In this document: positions 48,626-58,108 of the stretch, piece by piece | Numbering within the stretch: the first letter of the stretch is position 1 | How the letters are laid out: every line of letters starts with the position of its first letter | DNA from: RFXV01 sp038150465 | GTDB taxonomy: Bacteria > Bacteroidota > Bacteroidia > Flavobacteriales > Schleiferiaceae | DNA: 64,000 bases | Assembly: GCA_038150465.1 (NCBI GenBank) | Contig: JAYOTP010000002.1 | Location: 55,544-119,543, forward strand | Direction of reading: 5' to 3' | The notes under the pieces: model-generated | Told to the model about the DNA's origin: nothing | Database searches by the model: none | What the model saw: the letters and a program-made list of their open reading frames with translations, nothing else | Made by a program: the position numbers and the translations under genes

Positions 48626-50098
48626 TCATCTCCTCCATCCTTTGAACCACTCATTGAGCACAGGCACGGCTCTGAATGCCAGCACGGGTGTTAGGAAGAC
48701 CGAGCCACAGAGAAGCGATCGGAGTGGAATGCCCCACCATGGATCGATCGCCCATTGAGTAAAGAGCAAGGAAACGCCCGTACACAGGGCTACCCAAGGC
48801 AGGATCCAGAAAAAAGAGCGACTGAACGGCCACAGCTTCAATTTCAGCCCGACAAAAGCGGTCTTCCAGATGTTGTTCAATACGATGACCAGCAAAGTGG
48901 CTCCAGCCGCTCCAGCGATCCCGTAGCGCGGGATGAGCCACAGGTTCGTCAGAACGGTGGCCACGATCATCCCCACATTGATCATAAGGGTGAAGCGGTA
49001 ATATGAGCTCATGCTGAGGATCATGCTGTTCAGGCCCAGGCTGCTGCTCAGAAATTTTCCGGAAGCGATCAAAACGACCACCGTGGTCCCTCCGACAATA
49101 GAGACCGGCAACAATTCCAGGAGCTGAGGCAAATTGGGGATGATGAGCACCATCAGCAAGCCCGATGCGACCATCAGCCCGGCACTGCTCGTGCGGTAGA
49201 TCTCGCGCAGCTCCTCCCAACGCTGGTTTTCCAGATGGCCCACCACCAAGGGCTTTACGATCCCCGCACTGGCCCGCTGCGGAATGTTGATCACATTGCC
49301 AATGAAAAAGGCGATGGTGTAATAGGCCAGATGCTCGAGATCCACATATTTGGCGATCATCAGCTGATCGATCCGGTTCAGCAGCAGATCGCCACCGACG
49401 GTCAAAAAACTGAACAGGCCAAAATCCAAAAGAGATCGCAGGGGCAACGGACGCCAGCCCCAACTGAATTGAATCCGCTTTCGTCGAAGCAGGACAAAGG
49501 CCAGGACGATGAGCTGGATGGGGTAAAGCAGAGCAAAGAGCCAAACGAAGCTGTGCAGATCGATCCAATCCATCAGCAGCAAACCGATCAGCACAGTGAC
49601 CACTGAGCGCCTGCCGACTTCCTTGAGAAACATGGGAAGAACACTTCGCAGATGGACCTGAGAAATGCTGGCCAGTACCTCGAAATAGACATTGAAAAGG
49701 ACGGTGATCGTCAGCAGAGGGAAATAGCGGAACAGCAGCAGCTCATCTTCCGGATTCTGTGTCAGCCAATGGGCCAAGGGCTCGCGAAAGAGCAGGATGG
49801 CTGCGGCCAGAGGCAGCAAAATGAACAGGGGAACGAGCAGAGCAAAAAAGGTCAAATGGCCCCGAACGGCTTCTTCCAGCCTTTTGTAGAAACGAATGAG
49901 GACCTGGGGCATCCCCAGACCAGTGAACATGGAAATGATCAGGGTGTAATTCAGCAGCAATTGCACCAGACCATAGTAGGCTGTATGCTCGGGCATGAAA
50001 GCCAATGGATAGAGCACCAGCGTATTGAGTGCACCAATGGCCAGTCCGGCATAGGAAGAAAAACTGTTGGATAGGCTTTGCCGTAAAACGATTCCCAT
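48626..50098 (-). CDS. Polysaccharide flippase-like membrane protein
   Basis: A 490-residue polytopic membrane protein with about 12-14 helices, of the Wzx/MurJ-like oligosaccharide flippase superfamily. The N-terminus LRQSLSNSFSSYAGLAIGALNTL and the mid-protein RIDQLMIAKYVDLEHLAYYTIAFFIGNV are characteristic of the family. It would move lipid-linked glycan units across the inner membrane. It follows a sulfotransferase gene by two bases, which suggests that a sulfated glycan is assembled and exported. No matching Wzy polymerase is in the window. Confidence 0.88.
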   Translation of the reverse strand: MGIVLRQSLSNSFSSYAGLAIGALNTLVLYPLAFMPEHTAYYGLVQLLLNYTLIISMFTGLGMPQVLIRFYKRLEEAVRGHLTFFALLVPLFILLPLAAAILLFREPLAHWLTQNPEDELLLFRYFPLLTITVLFNVYFEVLASISQVHLRSVLPMFLKEVGRRSVVTVLIGLLLMDWIDLHSFVWLFALLYPIQLIVLAFVLLRRKRIQFSWGWRPLPLRSLLDFGLFSFLTVGGDLLLNRIDQLMIAKYVDLEHLAYYTIAFFIGNVINIPQRASAGIVKPLVVGHLENQRWEELREIYRTSSAGLMVASGLLMVLIIPNLPQLLELLPVSIVGGTTVVVLIASGKFLSSSLGLNSMILSMSSYYRFTLMINVGMIVATVLTNLWLIPRYGIAGAAGATLLVIVLNNIWKTAFVGLKLKLWPFSRSFFWILPWVALCTGVSLLFTQWAIDPWWGIPLRSLLCGSVFLTPVLAFRAVPVLNEWFKGWRR

Positions 50099-50100
50099 AG

Positions 50101-50955
50101 CTAGTTCCAGAGGGATAAGGGAAGTTCGGGAAAAAGAGCCGCGAGCGCCGCCTGGTCGCTGGCAAAATGTGCTTTGAGTTCCTCGGTAAGCGCCTGTTCC
50201 TCAGGGGAAACTGCTGGCAGCGGCTGCGCATTGATCTTTCGGTAGATGCGGGCGAGCGGCTCCCGGACAAATGAAGGCACCAGCGGCAACCAGCCCACAG
50301 CTTTTTTATGGAAGACACCGGAACGGGTGGTGAATGTCTCATTGTGCCGTTCAAAAGAAAAGGCATCGAAAGGCGAGGAAGAGATCTCCAGCCAGTCGCA
50401 GAGCTGCACCATGAATGCCTGAGGATCCTGCAGCATCTCCTCCATCAGATGCACCCGCAGGCGGTCTTTGGGCAGGCGTTGCTGCCATTTTTCCAAATAG
50501 CGCGAATAGAATCCTTCCTCCACATGCATTCCGGAGGGAAATGACTCCCCCTCTCCACTGCAATAGGCTTTGAATTCGCCGGTCGGATTGTGCAGTTTGT
50601 AACGATTGAACCGGTACTTGCTCAAAAGACGCGCAGAAGGTTCGCGCAGCAGAAAGAGCACCTTGGGCGCTGAGGGCAGATCCGGGATCTGCTCTAATGC
50701 CGTTTTGGAATAGAGATAGGGCGCCGTGGCCTCGAAGACGATCTTCTTGTGCTCCAAACCCTTGAAGAGCTGCTGGTAGGCATCAAGCCCGTGCTGATGA
50801 ATGTTCGCCTGCGCATTGAACCGATTGACGGTATCAAAGAAGAAGAAGGGTTCCTTGGCAGGCGAGCTGCCCACATCCGGATGCCTGTCGAGCCAGGAAT
50901 ACAAGGAACTGGTCCCGCATTTAGGAGCCCCGCCCAAGATCAGATTCGGCCACAT
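50101..50955 (-). CDS. Sulfotransferase (heparan-sulfotransferase-like)
   Basis: A 284-residue sulfotransferase. It begins with WPNLILGGAPKCGTSSLYSWL, where GGAPKCGTSSL is the PAPS loop, and KEPFFFF follows. The 3'-phosphate block is PKVLFLLREPSARLLSKYRFNRYK. The GGAPKCGT form resembles carbohydrate N- and O-sulfotransferases. I choose the ATG at 50955 because a minus-strand TACTTTTG box at 50962-50969 would overlap the earlier start at 50964. It heads a two-gene unit with the flippase (two-base spacing). Confidence 0.9.
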   Translation of the reverse strand: MWPNLILGGAPKCGTSSLYSWLDRHPDVGSSPAKEPFFFFDTVNRFNAQANIHQHGLDAYQQLFKGLEHKKIVFEATAPYLYSKTALEQIPDLPSAPKVLFLLREPSARLLSKYRFNRYKLHNPTGEFKAYCSGEGESFPSGMHVEEGFYSRYLEKWQQRLPKDRLRVHLMEEMLQDPQAFMVQLCDWLEISSSPFDAFSFERHNETFTTRSGVFHKKAVGWLPLVPSFVREPLARIYRKINAQPLPAVSPEEQALTEELKAHFASDQAALAALFPELPLSLWN

Positions 50956-50961
50956 ATCCGT

Positions 50962-50969
50962 CAAAAGTA
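50962..50969 (-). promoter_or_regulatory. -7 promoter box for the sulfotransferase-flippase unit
   Basis: The minus strand reads TACTTTTG, a TAnnTTTG match, six bases before the ATG at 50955. It is divergent from the box at 50986-50993, with 16 bases between the two. Confidence 0.6.
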
Positions 50970-50985
50970 GCTAAAGGGATTCCAC

Positions 50986-50993
50986 TATTTTCG
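50986..50993 (+). promoter_or_regulatory. -7 promoter box for the YfhO-type gene
   Basis: TATTTTCG matches TAnnTTCG and ends 23 bases before the ATG at 51017. Confidence 0.5.
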
Positions 50994-51016
50994 AAGACCA
51001 CAAGACAACGGGCATC

Positions 51017-53491
51017 ATGCACAAGAAAATCCTCTCTTTCATTTATCCGGTCCTGCTCATGCTGGGAGTGAATTTCATCTACTTCTCCCCTGCTTTGAGC
51101 GGCGATGTACTCCAACAGGACGACATCATGATGGGCTATGCCAAAGGCAAAGAGATCCGCGACTACAGGGAGAACACCGGTGAAGAGCCGCTGTGGACCA
51201 ATTCCATGTTCAGCGGAATGCCGGCCTTTCAGATCAGCACCAAATATCCTGGGAATGTATTGGGCTATGTGCAGAGTGCCTTGAGTTTCATCGGCGGCAA
51301 GAGTTCCAGCATCTACCTGATCTTCCTTCTGATGCTCGGCATGTATCTGCTGCTGATCGCCGAAGGGGTGAATCCGTGGCTTGCAGGCATTGGCGGCATC
51401 GCCTTCGGATTTTCGGCCTTTTTCATCATCTCCTACGGAGCGGGCCACAATGCCAAGGTGCGGGCGGCGGCCTACATAGCGCCCACACTGATGGGCATCC
51501 TGATGACCCTGAGGGGAAAACGGCTCTCTGGCTTTGCGCTCACGGCCCTTTTTGTGGGCCTTTCGGTGCATGCCAATCACCTGCAGATCACCTATTACCA
51601 ATTCCTGCTCATCCTGGTGCTCATGATCACTGAGGCGGTTTTTGCCTTTCGGGAGAAGCGCGTCAAGCCATTTGTCCTTTCAGGTCTTTTGCTCATCGCA
51701 GCGGCTGGGATCGGCATCGGGCCCAACTTCGGAAATCTATGGAGCACCTACACCTACACCAAGGAAACCATGCGGGGCGGATCGTCAGAACTGAGCGCCA
51801 AGAAGGAAAGCAAGGGCGGTCTTCAATTCGACTACGCCATGATGTGGAGCTACAGCGGAGCCGAACATCTGAATCTGATCATTCCCATGTACACTGGCGG
51901 CGGCCTGGCAGAAGACTACTCAGGTACGCAGACCTACTCCACCCTTGAATCGCTTTTCAAAAGGCAGCGCATGGGTGCTGCCCAAGCGGCTGAACAGGCC
52001 AATCAATATTCCGGTTCGATCTTCTACTGGGGCGAGGAAAGTCTGGTGAACGGAGGGTATTATGTCGGGGCATCCATTTTCATGCTCTTCATTCTGAGTC
52101 TTTTGGTGCTCGACAAACGAACCCGTGCCTGGATCGTGGCCGCCATGGTCCTTTCGATCGTTCTGGCCATGGGAAGACATATGGAATCCATCAACCGTCT
52201 GCTGTTCGATCACTTGCCGATCTACAACAAATTCCGGGTGCCATCCATGACATTGGTGATCGTCTTTGTCTTGCTCCCCTTTGCGGGCATTCTGGGTCTG
52301 CAGCGCTGGATGGATGGAAGTCTGGATGCGGCGCAGAAGAAAAAGATCCTGCTCAAGGCCGGGTATATCTGTGGCGGCATTTTCGTCTTCTTCGGATTCA
52401 TTTCGCCTGCCTTCCTGTCCTTCGAGGGCATGCGCGACGCCCAGCTTGCACAGCAGGGGTTTGATATCGATCAGCTGATCGCCGACAGGAAATCGGTTCT
52501 GACCAAGAGCGCCGCCCGCTCGATCGGATTTGCCGCCCTGACTTGGGGCATTCTCTGGTTCTTCCAAAAGGGTCAGCTCAAACTGCAGCAGATGATCCCG
52601 ATCCTTGGACTGGTCGTCGTGGGCGACCTCTGGCTTTTCGATCAAAGCCATGTGAGCAAGGACGACTTTTTGAGTGCCAAGCAATTCGATCAGAATTATG
52701 CGGCCAGTGCAGCCGATCAGCAGATCCTGCAGGATCCGGACATCCACTACCGGGTGTTCAATTCCACAGTGAGCCCCACTTCAGACTCCTATACTTCCTA
52801 TCACCACAAAAGTGTGGGCGGATACCATGGAGCCAAGCTGATCAAGTACCAGGACCTGATCGAGAATCAGATCGCCAAGAACAACATACAAGTGCTGAAC
52901 ATGCTCAACACCAAGTATATTTTGGGAGACCGCAACGGACAGGAAGTGGCCCAGCGCAATGCAGGCGCTCTGGGCAATGCCTGGTTCGTGCGCGATATAG
53001 AATGGGTCCCCGACGCGGATGCAGAGATGCAGGCACTCAATGCCGATGTGTTCACCCCGGCCACTGAAGCCGTTGTGGATGCACGCTACAAAGGCTATTT
53101 GAACGCCATCGGCAATCAAACGCAAGGCGCGAAGATCCAGCTCACCTCCTATGACCCGAAGAAGATGACCTATACGGCCAGCAATCCCTCGGGTGCCGAT
53201 CTGCTCGCGGTCTTTTCAGAGATCTACTACGAAGGTGTTGACCACGACTGGAAGGTTTATTTGAACGGAGATGAAGTCCCGCACATACGCGTGAATTACC
53301 TGCTGCGGGGCATGCGCATTCCCCCAGGCACACACGAGATCGTCTTCCGCTTTGAGCCGAAAACCTATATGATCGGAGAACAGGTGAACAAGGCCTTTTC
53401 CGGACTGCTCGTTCTCGCCCTTTTGGCCGCCGGCTTCATGGCCTATCGGCAGCGTTCGACAGAAACGGGCATCACGACCGACGAACAATAG
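51017..53491 (+). CDS. YfhO-family membrane protein
   Basis: An 824-residue membrane protein with at least ten helices in the first 500 residues. It begins with ILSFIYPVLLMLGVNFIYFSPAL, then the conserved loop LWTNSMFSGMPAFQISTKYPG, and carries a periplasmic beta-rich domain of about 270 residues (from 540) before a last helix. YfhO proteins in Firmicutes are GT-C-type glycosyltransferases for lipoteichoic acid glycosylation; the Bacteroidota version has the same overall plan and probably uses a lipid-linked sugar. The acceptor is not known. It meets the leftward glycosyltransferase with a 20-base overlap of 3' ends. Confidence 0.88.
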   Translation: MHKKILSFIYPVLLMLGVNFIYFSPALSGDVLQQDDIMMGYAKGKEIRDYRENTGEEPLWTNSMFSGMPAFQISTKYPGNVLGYVQSALSFIGGKSSSIYLIFLLMLGMYLLLIAEGVNPWLAGIGGIAFGFSAFFIISYGAGHNAKVRAAAYIAPTLMGILMTLRGKRLSGFALTALFVGLSVHANHLQITYYQFLLILVLMITEAVFAFREKRVKPFVLSGLLLIAAAGIGIGPNFGNLWSTYTYTKETMRGGSSELSAKKESKGGLQFDYAMMWSYSGAEHLNLIIPMYTGGGLAEDYSGTQTYSTLESLFKRQRMGAAQAAEQANQYSGSIFYWGEESLVNGGYYVGASIFMLFILSLLVLDKRTRAWIVAAMVLSIVLAMGRHMESINRLLFDHLPIYNKFRVPSMTLVIVFVLLPFAGILGLQRWMDGSLDAAQKKKILLKAGYICGGIFVFFGFISPAFLSFEGMRDAQLAQQGFDIDQLIADRKSVLTKSAARSIGFAALTWGILWFFQKGQLKLQQMIPILGLVVVGDLWLFDQSHVSKDDFLSAKQFDQNYAASAADQQILQDPDIHYRVFNSTVSPTSDSYTSYHHKSVGGYHGAKLIKYQDLIENQIAKNNIQVLNMLNTKYILGDRNGQEVAQRNAGALGNAWFVRDIEWVPDADAEMQALNADVFTPATEAVVDARYKGYLNAIGNQTQGAKIQLTSYDPKKMTYTASNPSGADLLAVFSEIYYEGVDHDWKVYLNGDEVPHIRVNYLLRGMRIPPGTHEIVFRFEPKTYMIGEQVNKAFSGLLVLALLAAGFMAYRQRSTETGITTDEQ

Positions 53492-54740
53492 CTTCGAGCG
53501 CCTCTGCCTGAGCTGGCCGTGAATAGTGAGCAACAGGCACCTTTCCTGTTGTGCGGGCAGGCGATTCCAGGAAGCCCCGAATACCGCTTACATCCTCATA
53601 ACCGAAGAAGGCGCCGCTTCCAGTTTGCCGGATCAGTTGTGCGGCATCGCAGTCGGTTGGGCCAATGCCAAGCACCGGACGACCTGAGCCCATGTATTCG
53701 AATATCTTTCCCGGGATGATGCCCTTGTTGGGTTGTTGATCGGGAATGACCAGGAGCAATACGTCGGCTGACCGCATCTGTTGCACAGCATCCTGATGCG
53801 GCACAAAACCATGGGCCTGAAAGCTGCAGGCCGAATCGTCCAAAGAGCGGCGTGTCGTATCGTCCGCATGGCCATAGAGGTCGATGGTCCATTTTGCCTG
53901 CCCATCGATCTGCTCCAGCGCCTTGAGCACCGAATGGATCGGATAGAGCTGGGTCAGCGTGCCGGTATAGACCAGATGACGGGCATTCACTGCTGCAGCA
54001 GGCTCTTTCAGGTCGGCTGGATCATAACCGTTGGGGAAAAAGTGGAATCCCTCTCTCCTGCCGGTCTTGCCCTGAAGCAATTCCTTCAGGAAAGGGCTGG
54101 AAGCCAATACATGGTCCGCCTCTTCCAATACCGACTGTTCCATCCGCCTGTCCATTCGTCGGGCCAGAGGCGTCGGATACAAGCTGTCGTAGTAGTAGAT
54201 ATCCGTCCAAGGATCTCTGAAGTCGGCGATCCACTGAATTCCGAAGCGCTTTTTGAGCGCAGAACCGATCAGATGGGTGGAATGCGGCGGTCCGGTGGTG
54301 ATCAGCACATCGGGTGCAGATCGCGCACAGATGGCCTCTGCCTTTTTCAAGGCGTAGCGGTTCCAGCCTTTTCGGGCATCGGGCAAAAAGAGATTTCCAC
54401 GGATCCACTTGGCCGCACGCTGCCGCAGACCCGGACTTGAAACCTCATTGGCAAAACCGCTGTAGGGCACTTCCTTTCGGCCAGTGGCCTTGAGATAGGC
54501 AGCAAACGGCTCATAGGTGGCTGTGTGGTGCACCTGAACAGATGGATGAACTTCATGAAGGAGATCCTCATCGCGAACGGGCCAGGTGGCCTGACTGGGA
54601 TCCACGGTGACCACCTCCACCTCTGCACCCCGTTCTGCGAGGTATTTGCTCAGCTTCAGCCACCGCTGAACGCCCGGACCACCTGCCGGTGGCCAGTAAT
54701 AGGTCAGAATAAGTATGCGAAGTGGAGCGGCAGATCCCAT
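53472..54740 (-). CDS. Glycosyltransferase (GT4-like)
   Basis: A 422-residue GT4-type glycosyltransferase. The N-terminal donor-side start is ILTYYWPPAGGPGVQRWLKLSKYLAERG, then DVLITTGPPHSTHLIG, IADFRDPWTDIYYYD and, in the second domain, LVYTGTLTQLYPIHSVLKAL and GIIPGKIFEYMGSGRPVLGIG (nucleotide-sugar site). I start it at ATG 54740, eight bases after the 66-residue gene stops; a TTG at 54752 overlaps that stop as TTGA and is also possible. It would build a surface glycan together with the YfhO-type protein opposite. The exact linkage is unknown. Confidence 0.88.
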   Translation of the reverse strand: MGSAAPLRILILTYYWPPAGGPGVQRWLKLSKYLAERGAEVEVVTVDPSQATWPVRDEDLLHEVHPSVQVHHTATYEPFAAYLKATGRKEVPYSGFANEVSSPGLRQRAAKWIRGNLFLPDARKGWNRYALKKAEAICARSAPDVLITTGPPHSTHLIGSALKKRFGIQWIADFRDPWTDIYYYDSLYPTPLARRMDRRMEQSVLEEADHVLASSPFLKELLQGKTGRREGFHFFPNGYDPADLKEPAAAVNARHLVYTGTLTQLYPIHSVLKALEQIDGQAKWTIDLYGHADDTTRRSLDDSACSFQAHGFVPHQDAVQQMRSADVLLLVIPDQQPNKGIIPGKIFEYMGSGRPVLGIGPTDCDAAQLIRQTGSGAFFGYEDVSGIRGFLESPARTTGKVPVAHYSRPAQAEALEAIVRRS

Positions 54741-54748
54741 GACGGAGG

Positions 54749-54949
54749 TCAATCCTTGGGGTCGTCCTCCTTCACCTCTTCATAGTCCACGTAGGTGCCA
54801 CCCCAGTCTTTTTCTTTTTCCTTTTTGGCAGATGGTCGCGTTCCTGCGGAAGGGTTGAATGGACTCTTCCTCCGCGCACCAGAAAACAGCTGACGGAGCA
54901 GGCCGTAGATCAGGTAGACCGAAAGAAATACAAGGATACTTCGGAGCAT
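54749..54949 (-). CDS. Small DUF4834-like membrane protein
   Basis: A 66-residue protein with one N-terminal membrane helix (SILVFLSVYLIYGLLRQLF, about 4-22) followed by a basic then acidic soluble tail (KKEKEKDWGGTYVDYEEVKE). This layout resembles DUF4834 in Bacteroidota, where it sits near carB, YfhO and glycosyltransferase genes as here. It lies seven bases behind carB and just before the glycosyltransferase. The function is unknown; the tail suggests a cytosolic adaptor. Confidence 0.75.
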   Translation of the reverse strand: MLRSILVFLSVYLIYGLLRQLFSGARRKSPFNPSAGTRPSAKKEKEKDWGGTYVDYEEVKEDDPKD

Positions 54950-54956
54950 GCTCTTC

Positions 54957-57806
54957 CTATTTGCTTAAGTAGAGGTTGCGCTCGCTGTAGATGCGCTTGA
55001 AGATGGGCGACCTCAGGTTGTCGATAAAGTGGATGGCCTCGCCCGTGCTGCGCATCTGTGGACCGAGGTTCTTATCGACATCCGGGAATTTATTGAAGGA
55101 AAAGACCGGACTCTTGATGGCGAATCCCTCGAGCTGCGGATTGAAATCGAAGTCGCTGACTTTATTTTCCTTGAGGATCAAGCGCGTGGCGTAATGAACA
55201 TAAGGCTCGCCATAGGCCTTGGCGATGAACGGCACTGTGCGGGATGCCCTTGGATTGGCCTCGATGATGTAGACCTTGTCATCCTTGACCGCGAACTGAA
55301 TGTTCAAAAGCCCCACTGTGCCGAGGGCCTTGGCAATGGTGTGGGTGTATTCCCTTATCTGGTCGAGGATCAGTTCGCCCAGGTTAAAGGGCGGCAGGGT
55401 GGCATTGGAATCGCCCGAGTGGATCCCGCAGGGCTCGATGTGCTCCATGATGCCAATGATGTAAACCTCTTCCCCATCGCTGATGGCATCGGCTTCGGCC
55501 TCGATGGCCCCTTCGAGATAATGATCCAAAAGCACGCGGTTCCCCGGAAAATCCTTGAAGAGTTCGACCACGTGGTGCTCCAGCTCTTCCTGATTGATGA
55601 CGATCTTCATTCCCGCACCGCCCAACACATAGGAAGGGCGCACGAGGATCGGAAATCCGAGTTGGTCGGCCAGTTCCCGTGCCTCATCGGCATTGGTGAT
55701 CACACCGAATTCTGGATAGGGTATGCCCTGTTCCTTGAGCAGATTCGAGAAACGGCCTCTGTCTTCGGCCAGATCCAGCGATTCGAAACTCGTTCCCAGG
55801 ATGGGGATGCCGTAGCGATCGAGCTTCTCTGCCAGTTTGAGTGCGGTCTGTCCGCCGAGCTGTACGATGACCCCCTCCGGCTTCTCGTGCCGAATGATGT
55901 CGTAGATGTGCTCCCAGAATACCGGCTCGAAATAGAGTTTATCCGCCGTGTCAAAATCTGTGGAAACCGTTTCCGGATTGCAGTTGATCATGATCGTCTC
56001 GTAGCCGCACTCCTTGGAGGTGAGTACGCCGTGGACGCAGCAGTAATCGAACTCGATGCCCTGACCGATGCGGTTCGGACCTGAGCCCAGCACCACGACC
56101 TTCTTTTTGTCGGTGCGGACGCTCTCGTTCTCTGAATAGCGCTTGTTCTCTTTATCTGTCAGTTCGCCTTCGAAGGTGGAATAGTAGTAAGGGGTTTGCG
56201 CAGGGAATTCTGCCGCGCAGGTATCCACCAATTTCCAGACGCGCTCAATGCCTTCGTCCACCCGGCGCTGGTGCACCTCGCTTTCCAGACAGCGCATCAT
56301 ATGGGCGATCTGCCGATCCGCAAAGCCCTTGGTCTTGGCCTCCAGGAGCAGCTCTCTTGGCAGGCTGTTGAGGGTGTGCGACTCGATCTGCGACTGAACG
56401 CGCACCAGGTCTTCCATCTGTTTGAGGAACCAGATATCGATCTTGGTGATGTCGTGGATCTTGCGGAGCGGAATGCCCATCTGGATGGCATCGTAAATGA
56501 CAAAGACGCGGTTCCAACTGGCGTGGGTGAGCTTTTCTATGACCTGATCCTGATCGGTATAGCCCTTTCCATCCGCACCCAGGCCGTTCCGCTTGACCTC
56601 CAGACTTTGGGCCGCCTTGTGCAGGGCTTCTTGGAAAGTTCTGCCAATGCCCATCACTTCGCCCACAGACTTCATCTGCAGCCCGAGGGTGCGGTCTGCC
56701 CCTTCGAACTTATCGAAGTTCCAGCGCGGGATCTTCACAATGACGTAATCCAGCGTGGGCTCAAAGTAGGCCGTGGTGGTACCCGTGATCGGATTGCTCA
56801 ATTCATCCAAACGATAGCCAATGGCCAGTTTGGCGGCGATCTTGGCAATGGGATAGCCTGTGGCCTTGGATGCCAATGCCGAAGAACGGGAGACCCGGGG
56901 ATTGATCTCGATGGTCACGATCTCCTCTTTCTCGTCCGGGCTGACGGCGAACTGCACATTGCAGCCTCCGGCAAAATTCCCAATGGCGCGCATCATCTTG
57001 ATGGCCATGTCCCGCATGCGCTGATAGGTCGAATCGCTCAGGGTCAGTGCCGGAGCCACTGTGATGGAATCTCCTGTGTGGATGCCCATGGGATCCATGT
57101 TCTCGATGGAACAGATGATGATCACATTGTCGGCCGAGTCGCGGAGCAGTTCGAGCTCAAATTCCTTCCAGCCCAGCAGCGCCTTGTCGATCATCACCTC
57201 GTGGATGGGCGAAGACTCCAAACCTCTTTTCAGCCGGTCGTCGAATTCTTCTTTGTTCCAAACAAAGGATGCGCCACTGCCCCCTAAGGTGAAGGAAGGA
57301 CGGATACAGAGCGGGAAGCCAAACTTCTGGGCGATCTCTTTGCCCTTGAGATAAGACGTGGCCGTCTGGCTTGGCGCCATACCGATGCCGATCTCGTTCA
57401 TCAGCACGCGAAACTGTTCCCGGTCTTCTGTGATGTTGATCGCATTGATGTCCACCCCAATGATCTTCACCCCGTATTCCTCCCACAACCCACTCTTGTC
57501 GGCTTCGATGCACAGGTTGAGCGCTGTCTGCCCGCCCATGGTCGGGAGCACCGCATCTATTTTCTGTTCCTTGAGGATCTTTTCCAAAGACTCCACCTCC
57601 AGGGGCAAGAGATATATGTGATCGGCCACCACTTCATCGGTCATGATGGTGGCTGGATTGGAATTGATCAGCGTGACCTCGATGCCCTCCTCCCGCAGCG
57701 AGCGGGAAGCCTGAGATCCAGAATAGTCGAACTCGCAGGCCTGCCCAATGACAATGGGTCCGCTTCCGATGATCAGGATGGAACGAATGCTGGAATCTTT
57801 GGGCAT
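54957..57806 (-). CDS. carB: Carbamoyl phosphate synthase large subunit
   Basis: CarB makes carbamoyl phosphate from bicarbonate, ammonia and two ATP for pyrimidine and arginine synthesis. The 949-residue protein has both ATP-grasp halves: the first opens with ILIIGSGPIVIGQACEFDYSG and the second, near 555, with VVLGSGPNRIGQGIEFDYCC; EINPRVSRSSALASKATG and VIEANPRASRTVPFIAK are the two ATP-binding blocks. It ends at IYSERNLYLSK, so the C-terminal allosteric (MGS) domain of the 1073-residue E. coli enzyme is missing. I believe this is the usual length in Flavobacteriia. carA is not in the window. Confidence 0.96.
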   Translation of the reverse strand: MPKDSSIRSILIIGSGPIVIGQACEFDYSGSQASRSLREEGIEVTLINSNPATIMTDEVVADHIYLLPLEVESLEKILKEQKIDAVLPTMGGQTALNLCIEADKSGLWEEYGVKIIGVDINAINITEDREQFRVLMNEIGIGMAPSQTATSYLKGKEIAQKFGFPLCIRPSFTLGGSGASFVWNKEEFDDRLKRGLESSPIHEVMIDKALLGWKEFELELLRDSADNVIIICSIENMDPMGIHTGDSITVAPALTLSDSTYQRMRDMAIKMMRAIGNFAGGCNVQFAVSPDEKEEIVTIEINPRVSRSSALASKATGYPIAKIAAKLAIGYRLDELSNPITGTTTAYFEPTLDYVIVKIPRWNFDKFEGADRTLGLQMKSVGEVMGIGRTFQEALHKAAQSLEVKRNGLGADGKGYTDQDQVIEKLTHASWNRVFVIYDAIQMGIPLRKIHDITKIDIWFLKQMEDLVRVQSQIESHTLNSLPRELLLEAKTKGFADRQIAHMMRCLESEVHQRRVDEGIERVWKLVDTCAAEFPAQTPYYYSTFEGELTDKENKRYSENESVRTDKKKVVVLGSGPNRIGQGIEFDYCCVHGVLTSKECGYETIMINCNPETVSTDFDTADKLYFEPVFWEHIYDIIRHEKPEGVIVQLGGQTALKLAEKLDRYGIPILGTSFESLDLAEDRGRFSNLLKEQGIPYPEFGVITNADEARELADQLGFPILVRPSYVLGGAGMKIVINQEELEHHVVELFKDFPGNRVLLDHYLEGAIEAEADAISDGEEVYIIGIMEHIEPCGIHSGDSNATLPPFNLGELILDQIREYTHTIAKALGTVGLLNIQFAVKDDKVYIIEANPRASRTVPFIAKAYGEPYVHYATRLILKENKVSDFDFNPQLEGFAIKSPVFSFNKFPDVDKNLGPQMRSTGEAIHFIDNLRSPIFKRIYSERNLYLSK

Positions 57807-57852
57807 GATCGGTATGGGATTTAGGGTCTTCCTAAGGGGTAAATATCGGGTA

Positions 57853-57889
57853 CAAAAAAAGGCGTCTCCGGGAAGGAAGACACCTTTTT
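57853..57889 (-). terminator. Rho-independent terminator behind rpmH
   Basis: On the minus strand GGTGTCTTCC, a loop TTCCC, then GGAGACGCC form a strong stem (57861-57884) followed by seven T. The plus-strand side has a T-run too, so it may be bidirectional. It separates rpmH from carB. Confidence 0.85.
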
Positions 57890-57908
57890 ATTCTCTTTCT
57901 ATCGACAA

Positions 57909-58067
57909 TCAGCCTTTGGACTTCATCTCGTCGGAGACCGTCAGACGCTTGCGTCCTTTTGCCCGGCGTGTGGCCAAAACTCGGCGACCGGTTACGGAAC
58001 TCATGCGCTCGCGAAAACCGTGCTTGTTGCGGCGCTTTCTGTTGGATGGCTGAAAAGTTCTTTTCAT
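57909..58067 (-). CDS. rpmH: 50S ribosomal protein L34
   Basis: A 52-residue basic protein too short for most ORF lists. It begins MKRTFQPSNRKRRNKHGF and continues RERMSSVTGRRVLATRRAKG, the near-universal L34 sequence, then ends in LTVSDEMKSKG, a slightly extended tail. L34 is built into the large ribosomal subunit. It has its own minus-strand TATATTTG promoter box (58109-58116) and a terminator, so it is a single-gene unit. The usual partners rnpA and yidC are not beside it. Confidence 0.97.
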   Translation of the reverse strand: MKRTFQPSNRKRRNKHGFRERMSSVTGRRVLATRRAKGRKRLTVSDEMKSKG

Positions 58068-58108
58068 GACTTCAATTATTCAATGGCTAGGTGGCCATTT
58101 CCGGGGCG

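Noticed and set aside
48651..49568. A 305-residue leftward frame
   Set aside because: Same strand but a shifted frame of the flippase gene; hydrophobic helices exist only in the flippase frame.
55029..57287. Rightward frames of 351 and 363 residues
   Set aside because: Both lie antisense to carB, whose motifs are unmistakable.
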